Part shown: positions 51,136-61,017 of the stretch, piece after piece | How the letters are laid out: each line of letters starts with the position of its first letter | How positions within the stretch are numbered: position 1 is the first letter of the stretch | Notes under the pieces: model-generated | What the model saw: only the letters and a program-made list of their open reading frames with translations | What the model was told of the DNA's origin: nothing | Database searches by the model: none | Program-made: the position numbers and the translations under genes | DNA from: Moesziomyces globuligerus | Taxonomy: Eukaryota; Basidiomycota; Ustilaginomycetes; Ustilaginales; Ustilaginaceae | Length of the DNA: 64,000 bases | Reading direction: 5' to 3' | Assembly: GCA_030849465.1 (NCBI GenBank) | Contig: JARVLF010000016.1 | Coordinates: 1,364,001 to 1,428,000 of the forward strand

Positions 51136-54044
51136 ATGAACCGCTCCATCACCGGTGCTTGGGCGAATCCGCGCAACAGGATATCGCTCAACAGCCCGCA
51201 TCCCCCCGCCTCCTCATCCGCTTCCTCGGCTGCATCCAATATACCCGTGCTCCCTCCCCCCGGATCAGCTGCCGCTGCTGCCCTTGCGAGACAGCAACAG
51301 ACTCAGAATGGTGAGGGCTCTGCTGCAAGCGAGCCTTCCGAGGCCAATGCGGCCGCCTCGCCTATAGCCAGCGGATCGGCGCCAAGGACAAGGCAGAGCT
51401 CGCCGAATCCGTCGTCGCTCGTACCTTCGGCCTCGTCCCCAGTCAAGCGCAAGTCGAGGTCGTCCCGAATTGAGAGCAGCGGTGCTGCTGGCTCATCATC
51501 GGCCTCGTCCTCCAAGAGACCCAAAGGCCTTGTTTCCAAGCTTGTCAACGCTGCCGAGAAGTACACCCCGCCCCAAACGCGTCTCGCTGATCTTGGCGGC
51601 ATCTCGAGTGCTATCGAAAAGATCCTCGAGCTCATCGCCATGCCTCTCTGCCATCCTGAGATCTACGCTCACACGGGCGTCAAGCCTCCCCGTGGTGTGT
51701 TGCTCCATGGTCCTCCCGGATGCGGCAAGACCATGCTGGCTGGCGCTGTCGCAGGTGAACTCGGCGTGCCCTTCTTGTCCATCTCGGCCCCCTCCGTCGT
51801 GTCCGGCACGTCGGGAGAGTCAGAGAAGACCATCCGGGACACGTTCGACGAGGCTGCCTCTATTGCTCCCTGCATTCTTTTCATTGACGAGATCGACGCG
51901 ATCACACCAAAGAGGGAGACAGCGCAGAGGGAGATGGAGCGCAGGATCGTCGCCCAGCTCCTTACGTCTCTTGACGATCTCAGCTGGGAAAAGACCGACG
52001 GCAAGCCGGTCATGATCATCGGTGCCACCAACAGACCAGACAGTCTTGACCCAGCCTTGCGGCGTGCCGGTCGATTCGACCACGAGATTGCCATGGGCGT
52101 GCCAGACGAAGAGGGCCGCGAACAGTGAGTATTCCATCCGCTTCATCGACGTTGACGAGCGCACTGTCTGCCTGGGACAAGCCGTGCATGCATGATGCAG
52201 AACATACACAGCGCTAGCGGCAATGGGTCGTTCTGTGCGCGTTGGCCTTCGGGCCTCCCATTCAAGTCCCTGATCACACGCTTGTCCCTCACGATAGTCG
52301 ACGTAGCTGTCGTTGCTGCTCGAGCACTCTTCCGTGGAAGTGGAGCAATGACTGACACTTTGCATTCACCTCTCGCTCTTTGGACGATGACAGGATTCTC
52401 CGAGTCCTTGCTCAAAAGCTTCGACTCTCGGGCAGCTTTGACTTCCGTGCATTGGCGAAGGCCACTCCGGGATACGTTGGCGCCGATCTTACGGCTTTGA
52501 CTTCAGCCGCCGGCATCATCGCCGTCAAGCGCATCTTCCAGGAGCTCAGCGAGAGCGATTCGCTGCCCGAGGGCCTCTCAGCGGCACGCATTTCCCAGGC
52601 TATCGGTTTGGAATCGAACAAGCAGGCAGAACCGGCAACTGATGACGTCGACATGGGCGATTCCGACACGCCGGCCGCTGACGAGGCTGTGGCAGCGAAC
52701 GGTACAACAACGGATGTCGCACCCGCAGGTGCGACCGGCGCTGATGTGGACGCGAGTTTTGACTCGCCTATTCCTACTACGGGAGCGGTCACACCCGCAG
52801 CAGCCGATGGAGATGAAACCCAGACACAAACAGGCGATGCTGCCTCCTCGTCTATCGTGAAGTCGAATGTTCGTCCTTCTGCCACTTTCTTCGACGCGTT
52901 GCCAGAGCACATCCGTGACTCGTCCATCGCTTCTTTCCTCAAGAATCACCCGAACCCGCTTAGCGATGCCCAACTCGCGCCTCTATCGATTACCAATGCC
53001 GACTTCCTCGTCGCGCTCCCGTCGGTGCAACCGTCGTCCAAGCGAGAGGGATTTGCCACCGTGCCCGACGTTTCGTGGGCAGGTGTGGGCGCGCTTCACT
53101 CGACGCGAGACGAGCTGGCGATGGCGATTGTCGAGCCGATCAAGCGCCCCGAGCTTTTCCGTTCCGTGGGTGTTTCGGCTTCCTCCGGTGTGCTCCTCTG
53201 GGGACCGCCCGGTTGTGGTAAGACTCTGCTTGCCAAAGCGGTAGCCAACGAATCGCGTGCCAACTTCATCTCCGTCAAGGGCCCCGAGTTGCTCAACAAG
53301 TACGTTGGTGAGTCGGAGAAGGCTGTGCGCCAGGTGTTTGCACGTGCACGCACGTCTTCGCCATGCGTCATCTTCTTCGACGAGCTGGACGCGCTCGTAC
53401 CACGCCGAGACGACTCGCTCTCCGAGAGCTCGAGCAGGGTGGTCAACACGCTCTTGACTGAGCTTGATGGACTCGAGTCGCGAGTGCAGACCTACGTCAT
53501 CGCTGCCACCAACCGGCCGGACATGATTGATCCTGCAATGTGTCGTCCTGGACGTCTCGACAAGCTGCTCTACGTCGATCTTCCAAAGCCCGACGAGAGA
53601 CTCGAGATCCTCAAGACCATCACCACCAAGACCCCGCTCAGTGACGCGGTGGATCTGGCGTCCATTGCGTACGACGACAAGCTCGAGGGCTTCTCAGGTG
53701 CCGATCTGGCCGCTCTCGTGCGCGAGGCTGCCGTGCTGGCGCTCCGAGAGACGATCCTATTCCACAATTCGCAGCCAGTCTCAGCAAACCCACAACCCGT
53801 GGCTTCGAAGAAGAGCAAGGGAGAGGATGAAGGCGTCAAGGTCATTGTGACCCAGGCGCATTTTGTTGCGGCACTTTCCAAGATCCAGCCTTCCGTCTCG
53901 GCTCAGCAGCGACGAAAGTACCTGTCGCTCCGACAAAAGCTGCAAGGCTCTGTGCCTATCGATGGCGGTGCCGCGAGCTCGGGCAGACGAGCCCGCTTCG
54001 ACGCCGATGCCGACGATGGCTCGGCTCCGACCCCTGCCACCTAG
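51136..54044 (+). CDS. RIX7: Ribosome-biogenesis AAA ATPase Rix7 (NVL)
   Basis: Two exons, 51136-52124 and 52394-54044, with a 269-nt intron (GTGAGT donor, ACAG acceptor) that joins GREQ to ILRVLAQKL within the first AAA module. The product has 879 residues. D1 has Walker A GPPGCGKT (192-199) and Walker B FIDEID (about 249-254); D2 has GPPGCGKT (600-607), [12 protein letters not shown] and [20 protein letters not shown]. The N terminus is Ser/Ala-rich with a basic KRKSRSSR patch, and a Thr/Ala-rich linker of about 100 residues separates D1 and D2. Tandem type-II AAA modules with [18 protein letters not shown] before D1 point to Rix7/NVL and not Cdc48. Known role: release of Nsa1 from pre-60S particles in the nucleolus. 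Confidence 0.92.
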
Positions 54045-54250
54045 ACCATGTACTTGTATCGCAACCCTACCGCAACTCGGTGCATCACTTAGCGTCGTTC
54101 ATTCAAAATGATAAATGGTCGCGCTAATGGCAGAGTGGAAGGAGATAGACTGAAGCGAGAATGACACCGACCACCGCCTGCAGAGACCTGCGAAGCTGCG
54201 ACCTCGATGTCGCCCGATGGTCGTAGAGGCGGAACCAAGGTCCGAGCAGC

Positions 54251-54812
54251 CTAGAGCTTGATGGGCTTGTCGTCGCCGGGGCAGACCTGCTCGTCGATCT
54301 CGAGCTTCCACTTTGGCAGCTCGTAGATCTTGACGCGCGAGCAAGTGGAGTCGACTTTCTTGGTCTTCTCGACGTGAATCTCGAGTCGCTCGCCGAGAGT
54401 AACGATCTGACCAGCAAACAGCACGGCGTCTGTTCAAGTCGGAGGTTTGTGGTGAGCGACAGGTCAAGGCGAGGTTGATCAGATAGCAGTCTTACTTACT
54501 GGTGCCGTCGTTGTTGATGTAGCCGGTGAGGCGCTCCGGGTTGGGAGCGGAAAGAGCGCGGCTGAGAAGCACTTCCGTGTCGAAACACGCGTACGGACGA
54601 ACGTAATCACCGTGCAGAGGCTTGGATCGGTTGCAGTACATGCGGTAGACAGCCTCGTCCTTGACGAGACCAAACAGACCCGTAGGATTGTGAGCACCGT
54701 GGGGCCCAGAGCCCGGCTGCGTCGGATGGGTCTCCGCAGCGACAGCGGCGCCGAAGGCACCCGAAGCCAGGACGGGCAGGGACACAAGAAGCGAGGTGAA
54801 GTGGAAGCGCAT
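54251..54812 (-). CDS. Small secreted cysteine protein, candidate effector, family member C
   Basis: Two exons on the minus strand, 54812-54500 and 54429-54251, with a 70-nt intron (GTAAGT donor, ACAG acceptor, phase 1). The product has 163 residues, with a signal peptide of about 26 residues (FTSLLVSLPVLASGAFGAAVA core). The mature part has five cysteines, including YC...ACF, then GYINNDG immediately before the intron, then CSR and a C-terminal VCPGDDKPIKL. It has no membrane segment and no known domain. The Cys...CF, G-Y-x3-D-G and post-intron strand pattern align with the two genes at 55979 and 57703, and the intron is in the same position and phase. In a smut such a gene is a candidate secreted effector, by inference only. 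Confidence 0.8.
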
Positions 54813-55348
54813 CTTGATCAGGTGTAGGAATGGTTTGAAGTGCAAAGAGGATGTCGCTGGATGTGCTTCGCTCGTGGTTCTTATGAGGTTTCGTTGCCCT
54901 GGACCGTCGTGGGGCCGCATGAGCTTGCCTCTGATCGCGACGGCCCGAGCTCACGGCTGGAAGCACAGCCACCATGCACTCGAGGTCGCCACTCGGCATC
55001 GCCATTCCGTCTTCCCACTCAGGCGTCGTGACCCATCTTAGCTCATATGCACGGCCCCACCAGCCCGCAAGAAACGCCCGAATGTGGGGACGGAACTTGC
55101 CACAACAAGGCGACGCACGGTGCGCGATTCCAGCAGGCATCAACTTACAGGCTCCGTGCGGAAGCCATCTCATCCCCCCACTCGAGCACGCACCGATGCT
55201 TATATCACCCCACTGGAAGAATACACCCACCAAGAGCTACCCACCCATCAAGCAACGTGACCACGCATAGACGCATGTCAAGGTGGGACCTGATGAGGAT
55301 GGGAGGGAAAAAAAAAAGCCCGGGTCGCGTTTGAAAGAGGAAAATTGC
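54813..55348. promoter_or_regulatory. Upstream region of secreted-protein gene C
   Basis: This is the promoter of gene C. An ATATAA-like element occurs at about 55199-55204 on the minus strand, far from the ATG, so its relevance is uncertain. No gene is seen. Confidence 0.35.
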
Positions 55349-55353
55349 AAAAA
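55349..55353 (-). terminator. Pol III T-run terminator of tRNA-Arg
   Basis: TTTTT on the tRNA strand, four nt past the tRNA 3' end. Confidence 0.65.
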
Positions 55354-55357
55354 GAAT

Positions 55358-55460
55358 TGACCAGCCTGGGGCTCGAACCCAGAATCTCCTGATTAATTAT
55401 TGCTCTCGGGGGGACGGGAGACAGTCGTAGTCAGACGCCTTACCATTGGGCCAACCGGCC
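55358..55460 (-). tRNA. tRNA-Arg(ACG): tRNA-Arg (anticodon ACG) with 31-nt intron
   Basis: The minus strand gives a 72-nt mature tRNA after removal of a 31-nt GC-rich intron one base 3' of the anticodon, the canonical position. Acceptor stem GGCCGGT pairs with GCTGGTC with one G-T wobble. The anticodon stem is TCTGA/TCAGG around loop CTACGAA (anticodon ACG, decoding CGU/CGC after inosine modification). The T arm is CTGGGTTCGAGCCCCAG. The discriminator is A. It lies between secreted-protein genes C and A. Confidence 0.9.
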
Positions 55461-55488
55461 TTTGATGTTCTTCCGTGGGTTATTGGCG

Positions 55489-55494
55489 TATATA
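55489..55494 (-). promoter_or_regulatory. Upstream TATA element of tRNA-Arg
   Basis: TATATA centred about 31 bases upstream of the tRNA-Arg 5' end. Confidence 0.5.
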
Positions 55495-55876
55495 CTTTCT
55501 TCATGTCGGATCTCTACATTCCTCAGAGCTGTCGCTTCAGTTGCAGGTGTCGTCGGTCTGATGCTTGGAGCAAAGTGCCTGGCTCGGAGAGAGATGAGGT
55601 CTCTTGGAGCAGATTGCTGCTTCATATGTCATGCGCAGTGAAGAAGATGGGGCTGTGCATTGTCGCCGCCAGATTAGAGTGGGGGCATCACAACGCCGCC
55701 ATGATGTGGCAACGGACGACTCTCGACCCACCGTGGGCTTCCACCCACTTTAGCCTTTTGATCCACCGCTTTTCGCAGCTTCACATGTGTCAGCGTCGAG
55801 CTTGCAGAGGTCAAGCCCTGGTGGTGAAGTATGCTCCCTCAGTCGGGCTACACAAACGATCTAGCAGCACGAAAGG

Positions 55877-55883
55877 TATAAAT
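55877..55883 (+). promoter_or_regulatory. TATA box of secreted-protein gene A
   Basis: TATAAAT about 100 bases upstream of the start codon. The leader that follows (CTTCACACAAGCAATCC...) is CA/CT-rich, as in regulated fungal genes. Confidence 0.6.
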
Positions 55884-55978
55884 GACAGGGATGAGTGTCT
55901 CTACGCCTCACTGTCCCTCAACTCTTCACACAAGCAATCCCTCTTCAACACCTCTAACAGTCTCTCAAACGAATCAAC

Positions 55979-56469
55979 ATGAAGGTGCTTACCACTACCA
56001 TGCTCATGACCGCACTCTTTGCGGGTCTTGCCAAAGCTGGCTGGCACCCGGAATCGAAGGAGTACAATGTCAACAATTACTGCAGCAGCAACGGCGCTAG
56101 GCGAGTCTGCTTCACCACGGACGCAGACGTCTCCAGGCCCAGCCCTGGCTCTGACTTTGATGGCTTCTTGTCCAAGGACGGAAAGAGTAAGTGCTTCGAA
56201 CTGTCGAAGATCTGACTCATCAGAATGCACGCAATGCTGACGCTGGCATCCGACGTTTGACCGGTATCGAAGAGTTTGTCATTTACGACGCCGCAAAGGA
56301 TACCGCTTTGCTGCAGACGGACAAGTACATCATCAATGTCTTGTTCAAGGGCGTTCTTCCGGACAAGAACTTCTGTCCTAGCGCAAGCGTCACGACCCTC
56401 GACGGTCGTCTCGTGGACAGTGGCAGCTTCTGCAACGCTGGTTCGCGCTGGATCCACATCCCCGCCTGA
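55979..56469 (+). CDS. Small secreted cysteine protein, candidate effector, family member A
   Basis: Exons 55979-56186 and 56273-56469; the 86-nt intron has GTAAGT, a GCTGAC branch site and an AAG acceptor, phase 1. The more obvious CAG at 56221-56223 gives an immediate stop, and the chosen acceptor aligns the product with gene B. The protein has 134 residues with a 20-residue signal peptide (MKVLTTTMLMTALFAGLAKA); the mature chain starts GWHPES. Four cysteines follow: NYC, VCF, NFC and SFC. The G-F-x3-D-G motif (GFLSKDG) lies just before the intron, then beta-like FVIYDAAKDTALLQTDKYII. It ends SRWIHIPA. No known domain is recognised. Secretion is strongly supported; an effector role is inferred. 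Confidence 0.82.
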
Positions 56470-57142
56470 GCCTGCCTCTTGATGAGCAGATGCCGCGTTG
56501 AAGCTTTTGTCTCCAACAACAAGCTGGGTTCGCTCGTCAACAAGCGGCCATCTTGGAGAGTGTCACGCTCTCCGCTGAGCGGCTTTCATGTCCCGATCCA
56601 TCACAATGTTCCGACCTCGTCGTTCTCGCCCTTAGCTGCTATAACAATGACAGCATGACTTGAACGCCATCTTCAATAGCTGGTTTTATGGTGATGGGTG
56701 CAGGGCCTCGGTAGCCCAGAAGGCACACTCTCTCGAGACACTGTCACTGTGCCATATCAGTAACGGGCAATCATGTAAGGTAAGTGCCTTACGGGAAGAT
56801 GAGTGTACTTGTACAGAGGACATCTAGGGTGTGCTCGCGTAGCTACGCGTCAGGACTTACAGCCTCGACGCTTCAGCTCTGTTGGCTGTCTCCCATCAAA
56901 CCGCAACCGTGAATGTCGGTGTCGGGAAGACGGTGGGAGTCAATAGCTCAAGACTTCACGGCTTCTAGCTGATCGACAAGAAGGTGACGATCACAAATTG
57001 CATTCAATAATGTGGCGCGGACACACATAGACAGTCTTCGCGAAACCCAGCCAAAAAAACTGAGACGCTGCGGTCAAGATATCTGAAGTGAAGCTGGTGA
57101 GCCCAGGAGCTGTCGAGCGACGAGCGGCGAGCGATCAGGACA
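56470..57142. other. Spacer between convergent secreted-protein genes A and B
   Basis: This 673-base spacer holds the 3' ends of both genes. I found no further family member or repeat in it. Confidence 0.45.
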
Positions 57143-57703
57143 TCAGGCGTCGGTGGGCGGCTTTCGGCCGCGGGAGGGCTTGGTCTTTCGAGCCTGCTTG
57201 GCTCCAGTGGCCGAGAGCTGGAAGATGTACTTGCCGTCCGGGTTGACAGTGTCGCTGTCGAGGTTGGTGACCCAGTTGCCATTGACGAGGTCCTGCACGG
57301 AACAGTGCGCCTTGCTTTCGCCGAGCCACTGGATACTGATCCTGTGCTGCGACAGCGTCATGAGCTCGCCAGAATCGCTGCTTTTGATCAGCGCAAAGGC
57401 TATCGTCCGCAAAAGCACAAAGATTGGGAGGTGAAGCGTGTCAGAATAAAGCCAACCAAGCAATGCTGGAAGCCGAGATCATATGTAAGAGCACACACCT
57501 CGACCGTCGCTGGCAGCGTAGCCCGACCAAGCTCCAGTGGCCCCCTGCTGAGTGATGTCGTTGGGGCTGGTGAAGCAGACGAAGTCACCAGCCATCTCGG
57601 CACCAGCCGCACAGCGGGCAGACCATTCGGCTTGACCGTTGCCCAGCCATCCGGCACTAGCCAGTCCGGCCAGAAGGCCCAGAGAGATCAGAGAGAAGAA
57701 CAT
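57143..57703 (-). CDS. Small secreted cysteine protein, candidate effector, family member B
   Basis: Minus-strand exons 57703-57499 and 57399-57143 flank a 99-nt intron (GTGTGT donor, ATAG acceptor, phase 1). The product has 153 residues with a 17-residue signal peptide (MFFSLISLGLLAGLASA) and mature start GWLGNG, matching the GW start of gene A. Cysteines are ARC, VCF and AHC. GYAASDG precedes the intron and AFALIKSSDSGELMTLSQHR follows it, aligning with FVIYDAAKDTALLQTDKY in gene A. The C terminus is a distinct basic tail (KQARKTKPSRGRKPPTDA) absent from A and C. A TATATAT element at 57832-57838 lies about 130 bases upstream of the ATG. Secretion is well supported; an effector role is inferred. 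Confidence 0.82.
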
Positions 57704-58331
57704 GGTCGTGGATTGGGGTGCGCTTCGCGATGTCTTGGTCTGTACGAGTGGAATGGCAAGTTTCTGAAGACTGGTAGAGAATTGTCGAGTGAGATGCCGG
57801 AGAAGGGTGAGGAAGTCGTCGAGGAAGCCGCTATATATGTGTCTCACGATCTGGCATTTCGCGAAGAGTGAAGACAGTCAAACAAGCAAGCCAGGTCATC
57901 ATGTAGATCTCCTCCAGCGGTGTTGCTGCACACCGCTTGTCGGTGCCAGCGACGCCCGTTGGACGTCCCACCATAGCATGCGGGCAGCTCCTGCCCTATG
58001 CTTGACGCCGTCTAGTGGCGTGGGTAGCACAAGCGACAACGACAATGTAGCGGGGTTCGAGGGTGATACATGCAAGAGAGCTCATCAGGCTGACGCTTTC
58101 GCACGCAGCCACCATCCGGTCGTGGCTTTTACGAGCCAGCCTCTCACCCACTCTCGAGTCCGGAGTGCCGGTCCGACCAATCCTCGTCAGCTTTACCTAC
58201 AAGTCTGACTTGGACACTCAGCCTGCACAGTCGACATGAACAGTCCCACGCTGCCTCATGCAGTGGTGGGCTAAGTGGTGACGAGGTCTGTGGAATGAAT
58301 TAGACAGTGCAGATGCAGCAGCGCGTGAAGA
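57704..58331. promoter_or_regulatory. Promoter of secreted-protein gene B and GLE1 3' flank
   Basis: The TATATAT element at 57832-57838 is the clearest feature. No fourth family member is visible in this stretch. Confidence 0.45.
57832..57838 (-). promoter_or_regulatory. TATA element of secreted-protein gene B
   Basis: TATATAT about 130 bases upstream of the start codon on the coding strand, comparable to the TATA box of gene A. Confidence 0.5.
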
Positions 58332-60656
58332 TCAAGGATCCATGTCGACACCCTTGGTGGCATTCTGAATGAGAGCCTGGCCTGGTGACGCTTGCCAGTC
58401 AGTGAGGAGGAGTTCGAGTCGGACCGTCGCCGCCTTGACGTACGGCTTATCAGCAGCATGCTGAAGCCAACCCGCCTTCTTGGCCTGCAGGCCCTGGGTG
58501 AGGAGGAGCGCGAGGAGCTTGCGCATCTGCTTTCCGTAGAGCTTGAGCGCATACGGTCCGGCGATCTCGATGAAGACGGACCAGACCGAGGGGCACATGG
58601 GATGATCCAAGAACGCGAAGGATGACGTTGAAGCCGAAGGCGTCAGTGCGCGGACGCTCCAGCGCCACATGGAAGTGGAGCGCAGATGCAGTGGGACGCG
58701 ATCGAGCTGAAGGCCCGACTGTCCCGGCGGTGGCGTGGGAACCGTCTGGAGGATGGCAAAGTAGAAGGCAGCGATGCCGTTCATGCGATTCGAGTAGTTC
58801 TCGGTGGTCTCATCGCTAGACTTGTAGCCCATCACTTTGCGGTACGCCGCCTCATCCATGTCTTTCGTCCTCGGAGGCCAGACAGGAACAATCCACGGGC
58901 ACTTTTTGCACAGACGCGCCATGAGCACGTCTGCAAGATCAACATGGCCGAGCAGCACGAGCCAGACGACTACGCGCGCCAGTGGATAAGCGGTGTCCTG
59001 CTTGGCAGCCACCTCCTGCTCGGCCTGTCGGATGAGACACTTGGAAAGGTGGTTCAGGATCCACGTGTAGACGTCGCCACCACCGGAGGCTGCAGCCTGT
59101 TTAGCTGCATCGAGCACGGTGGCGATGGCCTGGGTGATGCGCACAATCTCCTGGCGCGAGTTGGTAAGCTGGCCGATCTTGGGCGTGATCTGGCGTTTGG
59201 CGGCAAAGCACTGTTTGCGCAGATCCGGGTTGGACGAGATGCTCGGAAGCACGTTATTCTTGATGTGTCGGATCTTGGCCATCCACTCGTCGTACTCGGC
59301 GAGGGCGGCCCTGCGGATGTCGTCGCCAGAGCCGCCCATGGCACGCGCCTTGGCCTGCTCCGCCTCGTCCTGCTTCAGCTTGGCAGCCTGCGCTTCGGCC
59401 TCTTGCTTGCGGCGCTCGGCCTCGGCCGCAGCGACCTTCTTCTCGGCTTCGATGCGATCCATCTCGGCCTGGCGCAGCTGAGCAGCTTTGCGCTCGGCTT
59501 CCTCTTGCGTCTTGCGAGCCGCCTCGAGACGCGCAGCTTCGGCCGCGGCTGCCTGGCGTGCTTCTGTCTCGGCCGCAAGGATGCAAGCATCGATGCCGTA
59601 CCACAGGTCTTTGTTGCGCGCCTCGAACGCTTTCTTGATCTGAGCGTCCTCTTCGTCCCGACGCATGTTGAGCGAAGACAAGAGCGCTAGTACCTCGTCC
59701 ACATCTTTGCCTGGCGTTGACGCGCTCTTGGACGGTGGTCTTTGCGAAGCAGCTCGCCCGTTTGCTGCCACAGGTCCGTGGCGCCGCGCAGTACGCGCGC
59801 GATGCCATGCTAGCCTGGACGAGGCTCGATTCCACTCTTCCCAGTCATCGCCAGCTACCGAAGCGAGCTTGACCGCGGATGCACTGGCGCGGTTGGTGCC
59901 AGCTCTTGACTTGCTCTTTCCAGTACGTTGAGCTCGGGACGTAGCGCCCGGATCAGCAGGCCACACCTCGTCCTCGCTGTCTGTGATCTCCTCATCGTAA
60001 GGCGATGTCTGTGATGATGAAGATCCCGCATTGTCGGAATCCCCGTTGCCATCGAGATCGGAATCCGAGTCGGAGGGGCGAGCTTCGTCCTCGTCGTTGG
60101 ATGAAGACAAAGCCGCATCCTCGTCATCTGATGAGTCGAGAGCATAGCCGTCGATGTTGGTGCGAGGCGCGCGGTTGAACGATGGTCTCATCCATGGGGG
60201 AAGGATACCGGGCGGTCTTTGGGGCGCCGTGCGATGTGCTGCCGGACTAGAGACGTCCGTTCCTGATGTGATTGGGGCGCGCGAGGACGAAGATGCGACA
60301 CCCACAAGCTCAAAGGCAGGCGTTGCGCTTCTCCTACGATTTTGCTGCTGGAACGAGGGTTGGGGAGCCTCGTCAGCACCGCGACGGCCGGGGGTTGAAT
60401 CTCTCTCTTTAAGCTGGGGGCTCGCCCGTCGGTGCGGCACCTCATCCTGGAATCGCTGAACACGTTGCGGTGTAGGAGTCGCGGCGGTGTATGAGGGAGT
60501 GTTGCGGAGGATGCCTCTTCTGGAAGGGGTCGGGGCGGAAGACGAGGAGGCAAAGTTGGTCAAGTCCGTGCGAGGCGGCAGGGGCTTGCGGACGACGACA
60601 GGAGAGGGCTGCTCGTCTCCAGACACCTCGGAGGCGGAGTCGAGCGTGAACCGCAT
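58332..60656 (-). CDS. GLE1: mRNA export factor / nucleoporin Gle1
   Basis: The preferred start is the ATG at 60656 (774 residues, MRFTLDSASEVSGDEQPSP). The frame is open to an earlier ATG at 60911, but that would add a cysteine- and basic-rich segment resembling untranslated leader. The N-terminal third is acidic/Ser-rich and disordered. A strong Ala/Glu/Lys/Arg coiled coil spans about 365-440 (EAERKAAQLRQAEMDRIEAE and neighbours). The Gle1 alpha-helical domain occupies about 449-774, including KRQITPKIGQLTNSRQEI, YPLARVVVWLVLLGH and CPWIVPVWPP. Known role: with inositol hexakisphosphate it activates the DEAD-box ATPase Dbp5 at the cytoplasmic face of the nuclear pore to remodel exported mRNPs. 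It is divergent from OGG1. Confidence 0.9.
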   Translation of the reverse strand: MRFTLDSASEVSGDEQPSPVVVRKPLPPRTDLTNFASSSSAPTPSRRGILRNTPSYTAATPTPQRVQRFQDEVPHRRASPQLKERDSTPGRRGADEAPQPSFQQQNRRRSATPAFELVGVASSSSRAPITSGTDVSSPAAHRTAPQRPPGILPPWMRPSFNRAPRTNIDGYALDSSDDEDAALSSSNDEDEARPSDSDSDLDGNGDSDNAGSSSSQTSPYDEEITDSEDEVWPADPGATSRAQRTGKSKSRAGTNRASASAVKLASVAGDDWEEWNRASSRLAWHRARTARRHGPVAANGRAASQRPPSKSASTPGKDVDEVLALLSSLNMRRDEEDAQIKKAFEARNKDLWYGIDACILAAETEARQAAAAEAARLEAARKTQEEAERKAAQLRQAEMDRIEAEKKVAAAEAERRKQEAEAQAAKLKQDEAEQAKARAMGGSGDDIRRAALAEYDEWMAKIRHIKNNVLPSISSNPDLRKQCFAAKRQITPKIGQLTNSRQEIVRITQAIATVLDAAKQAAASGGGDVYTWILNHLSKCLIRQAEQEVAAKQDTAYPLARVVVWLVLLGHVDLADVLMARLCKKCPWIVPVWPPRTKDMDEAAYRKVMGYKSSDETTENYSNRMNGIAAFYFAILQTVPTPPPGQSGLQLDRVPLHLRSTSMWRWSVRALTPSASTSSFAFLDHPMCPSVWSVFIEIAGPYALKLYGKQMRKLLALLLTQGLQAKKAGWLQHAADKPYVKAATVRLELLLTDWQASPGQALIQNATKGVDMDP

Positions 60657-61017
60657 GTTGCAGATAGTCTCCGCCGCCAGAGACCAAGTGCGGTCGCAGT
60701 GATAGTTGCAGTGAGATTGGTGAGATGGGAGGAGTCGGATGGAGGGTGGGCGTGCAGATGTGTTGGACCTGTCAGGATGTGGAACTTTTTGAACCTCAAA
60801 GCATGCAAGCAACAGATGGCCTAACAACATAAAAATGAAGCTCGGGCAGGGTCCACTTCTTCCAGCGAACTTTATTCGCCACCGTGCGTACGACGTGCAG
60901 CCAATCTGCATACTAAGCTTCTGCCCAACCCAGCTGTGCTGACTCTACCCCTCTCACCTTCCTTCACGACTCTGGCTGGACCAGACCTCCCTGACAACCA
61001 TTAGCCGTCCAAGTCGC
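60657..61017. promoter_or_regulatory. Bidirectional promoter, GLE1 / OGG1
   Basis: 361 bases separate the two divergent start codons. No clear TATA box is seen, as expected for housekeeping genes. Confidence 0.5.

Larger units (their letters stand above)
55461..55978. promoter_or_regulatory. Promoter region of secreted-protein gene A
   Basis: The region contains TATATA at 55489-55494 (28 bases upstream of the minus-strand tRNA-Arg, its likely TFIIIB site) and a consensus TATAAAT at 55877-55883, 96 bases before the gene A ATG. That is good placement for a Pol II core promoter with a short, CT/CA-rich leader. No gene is seen. Confidence 0.6.

Noticed and set aside
56187..56223. Splicing secreted gene A at the CAG ending at 56223
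   Set aside because: With the phase-1 donor this gives a stop after five codons; the acceptor at 56272 aligns with the paralogue and keeps the C terminus.
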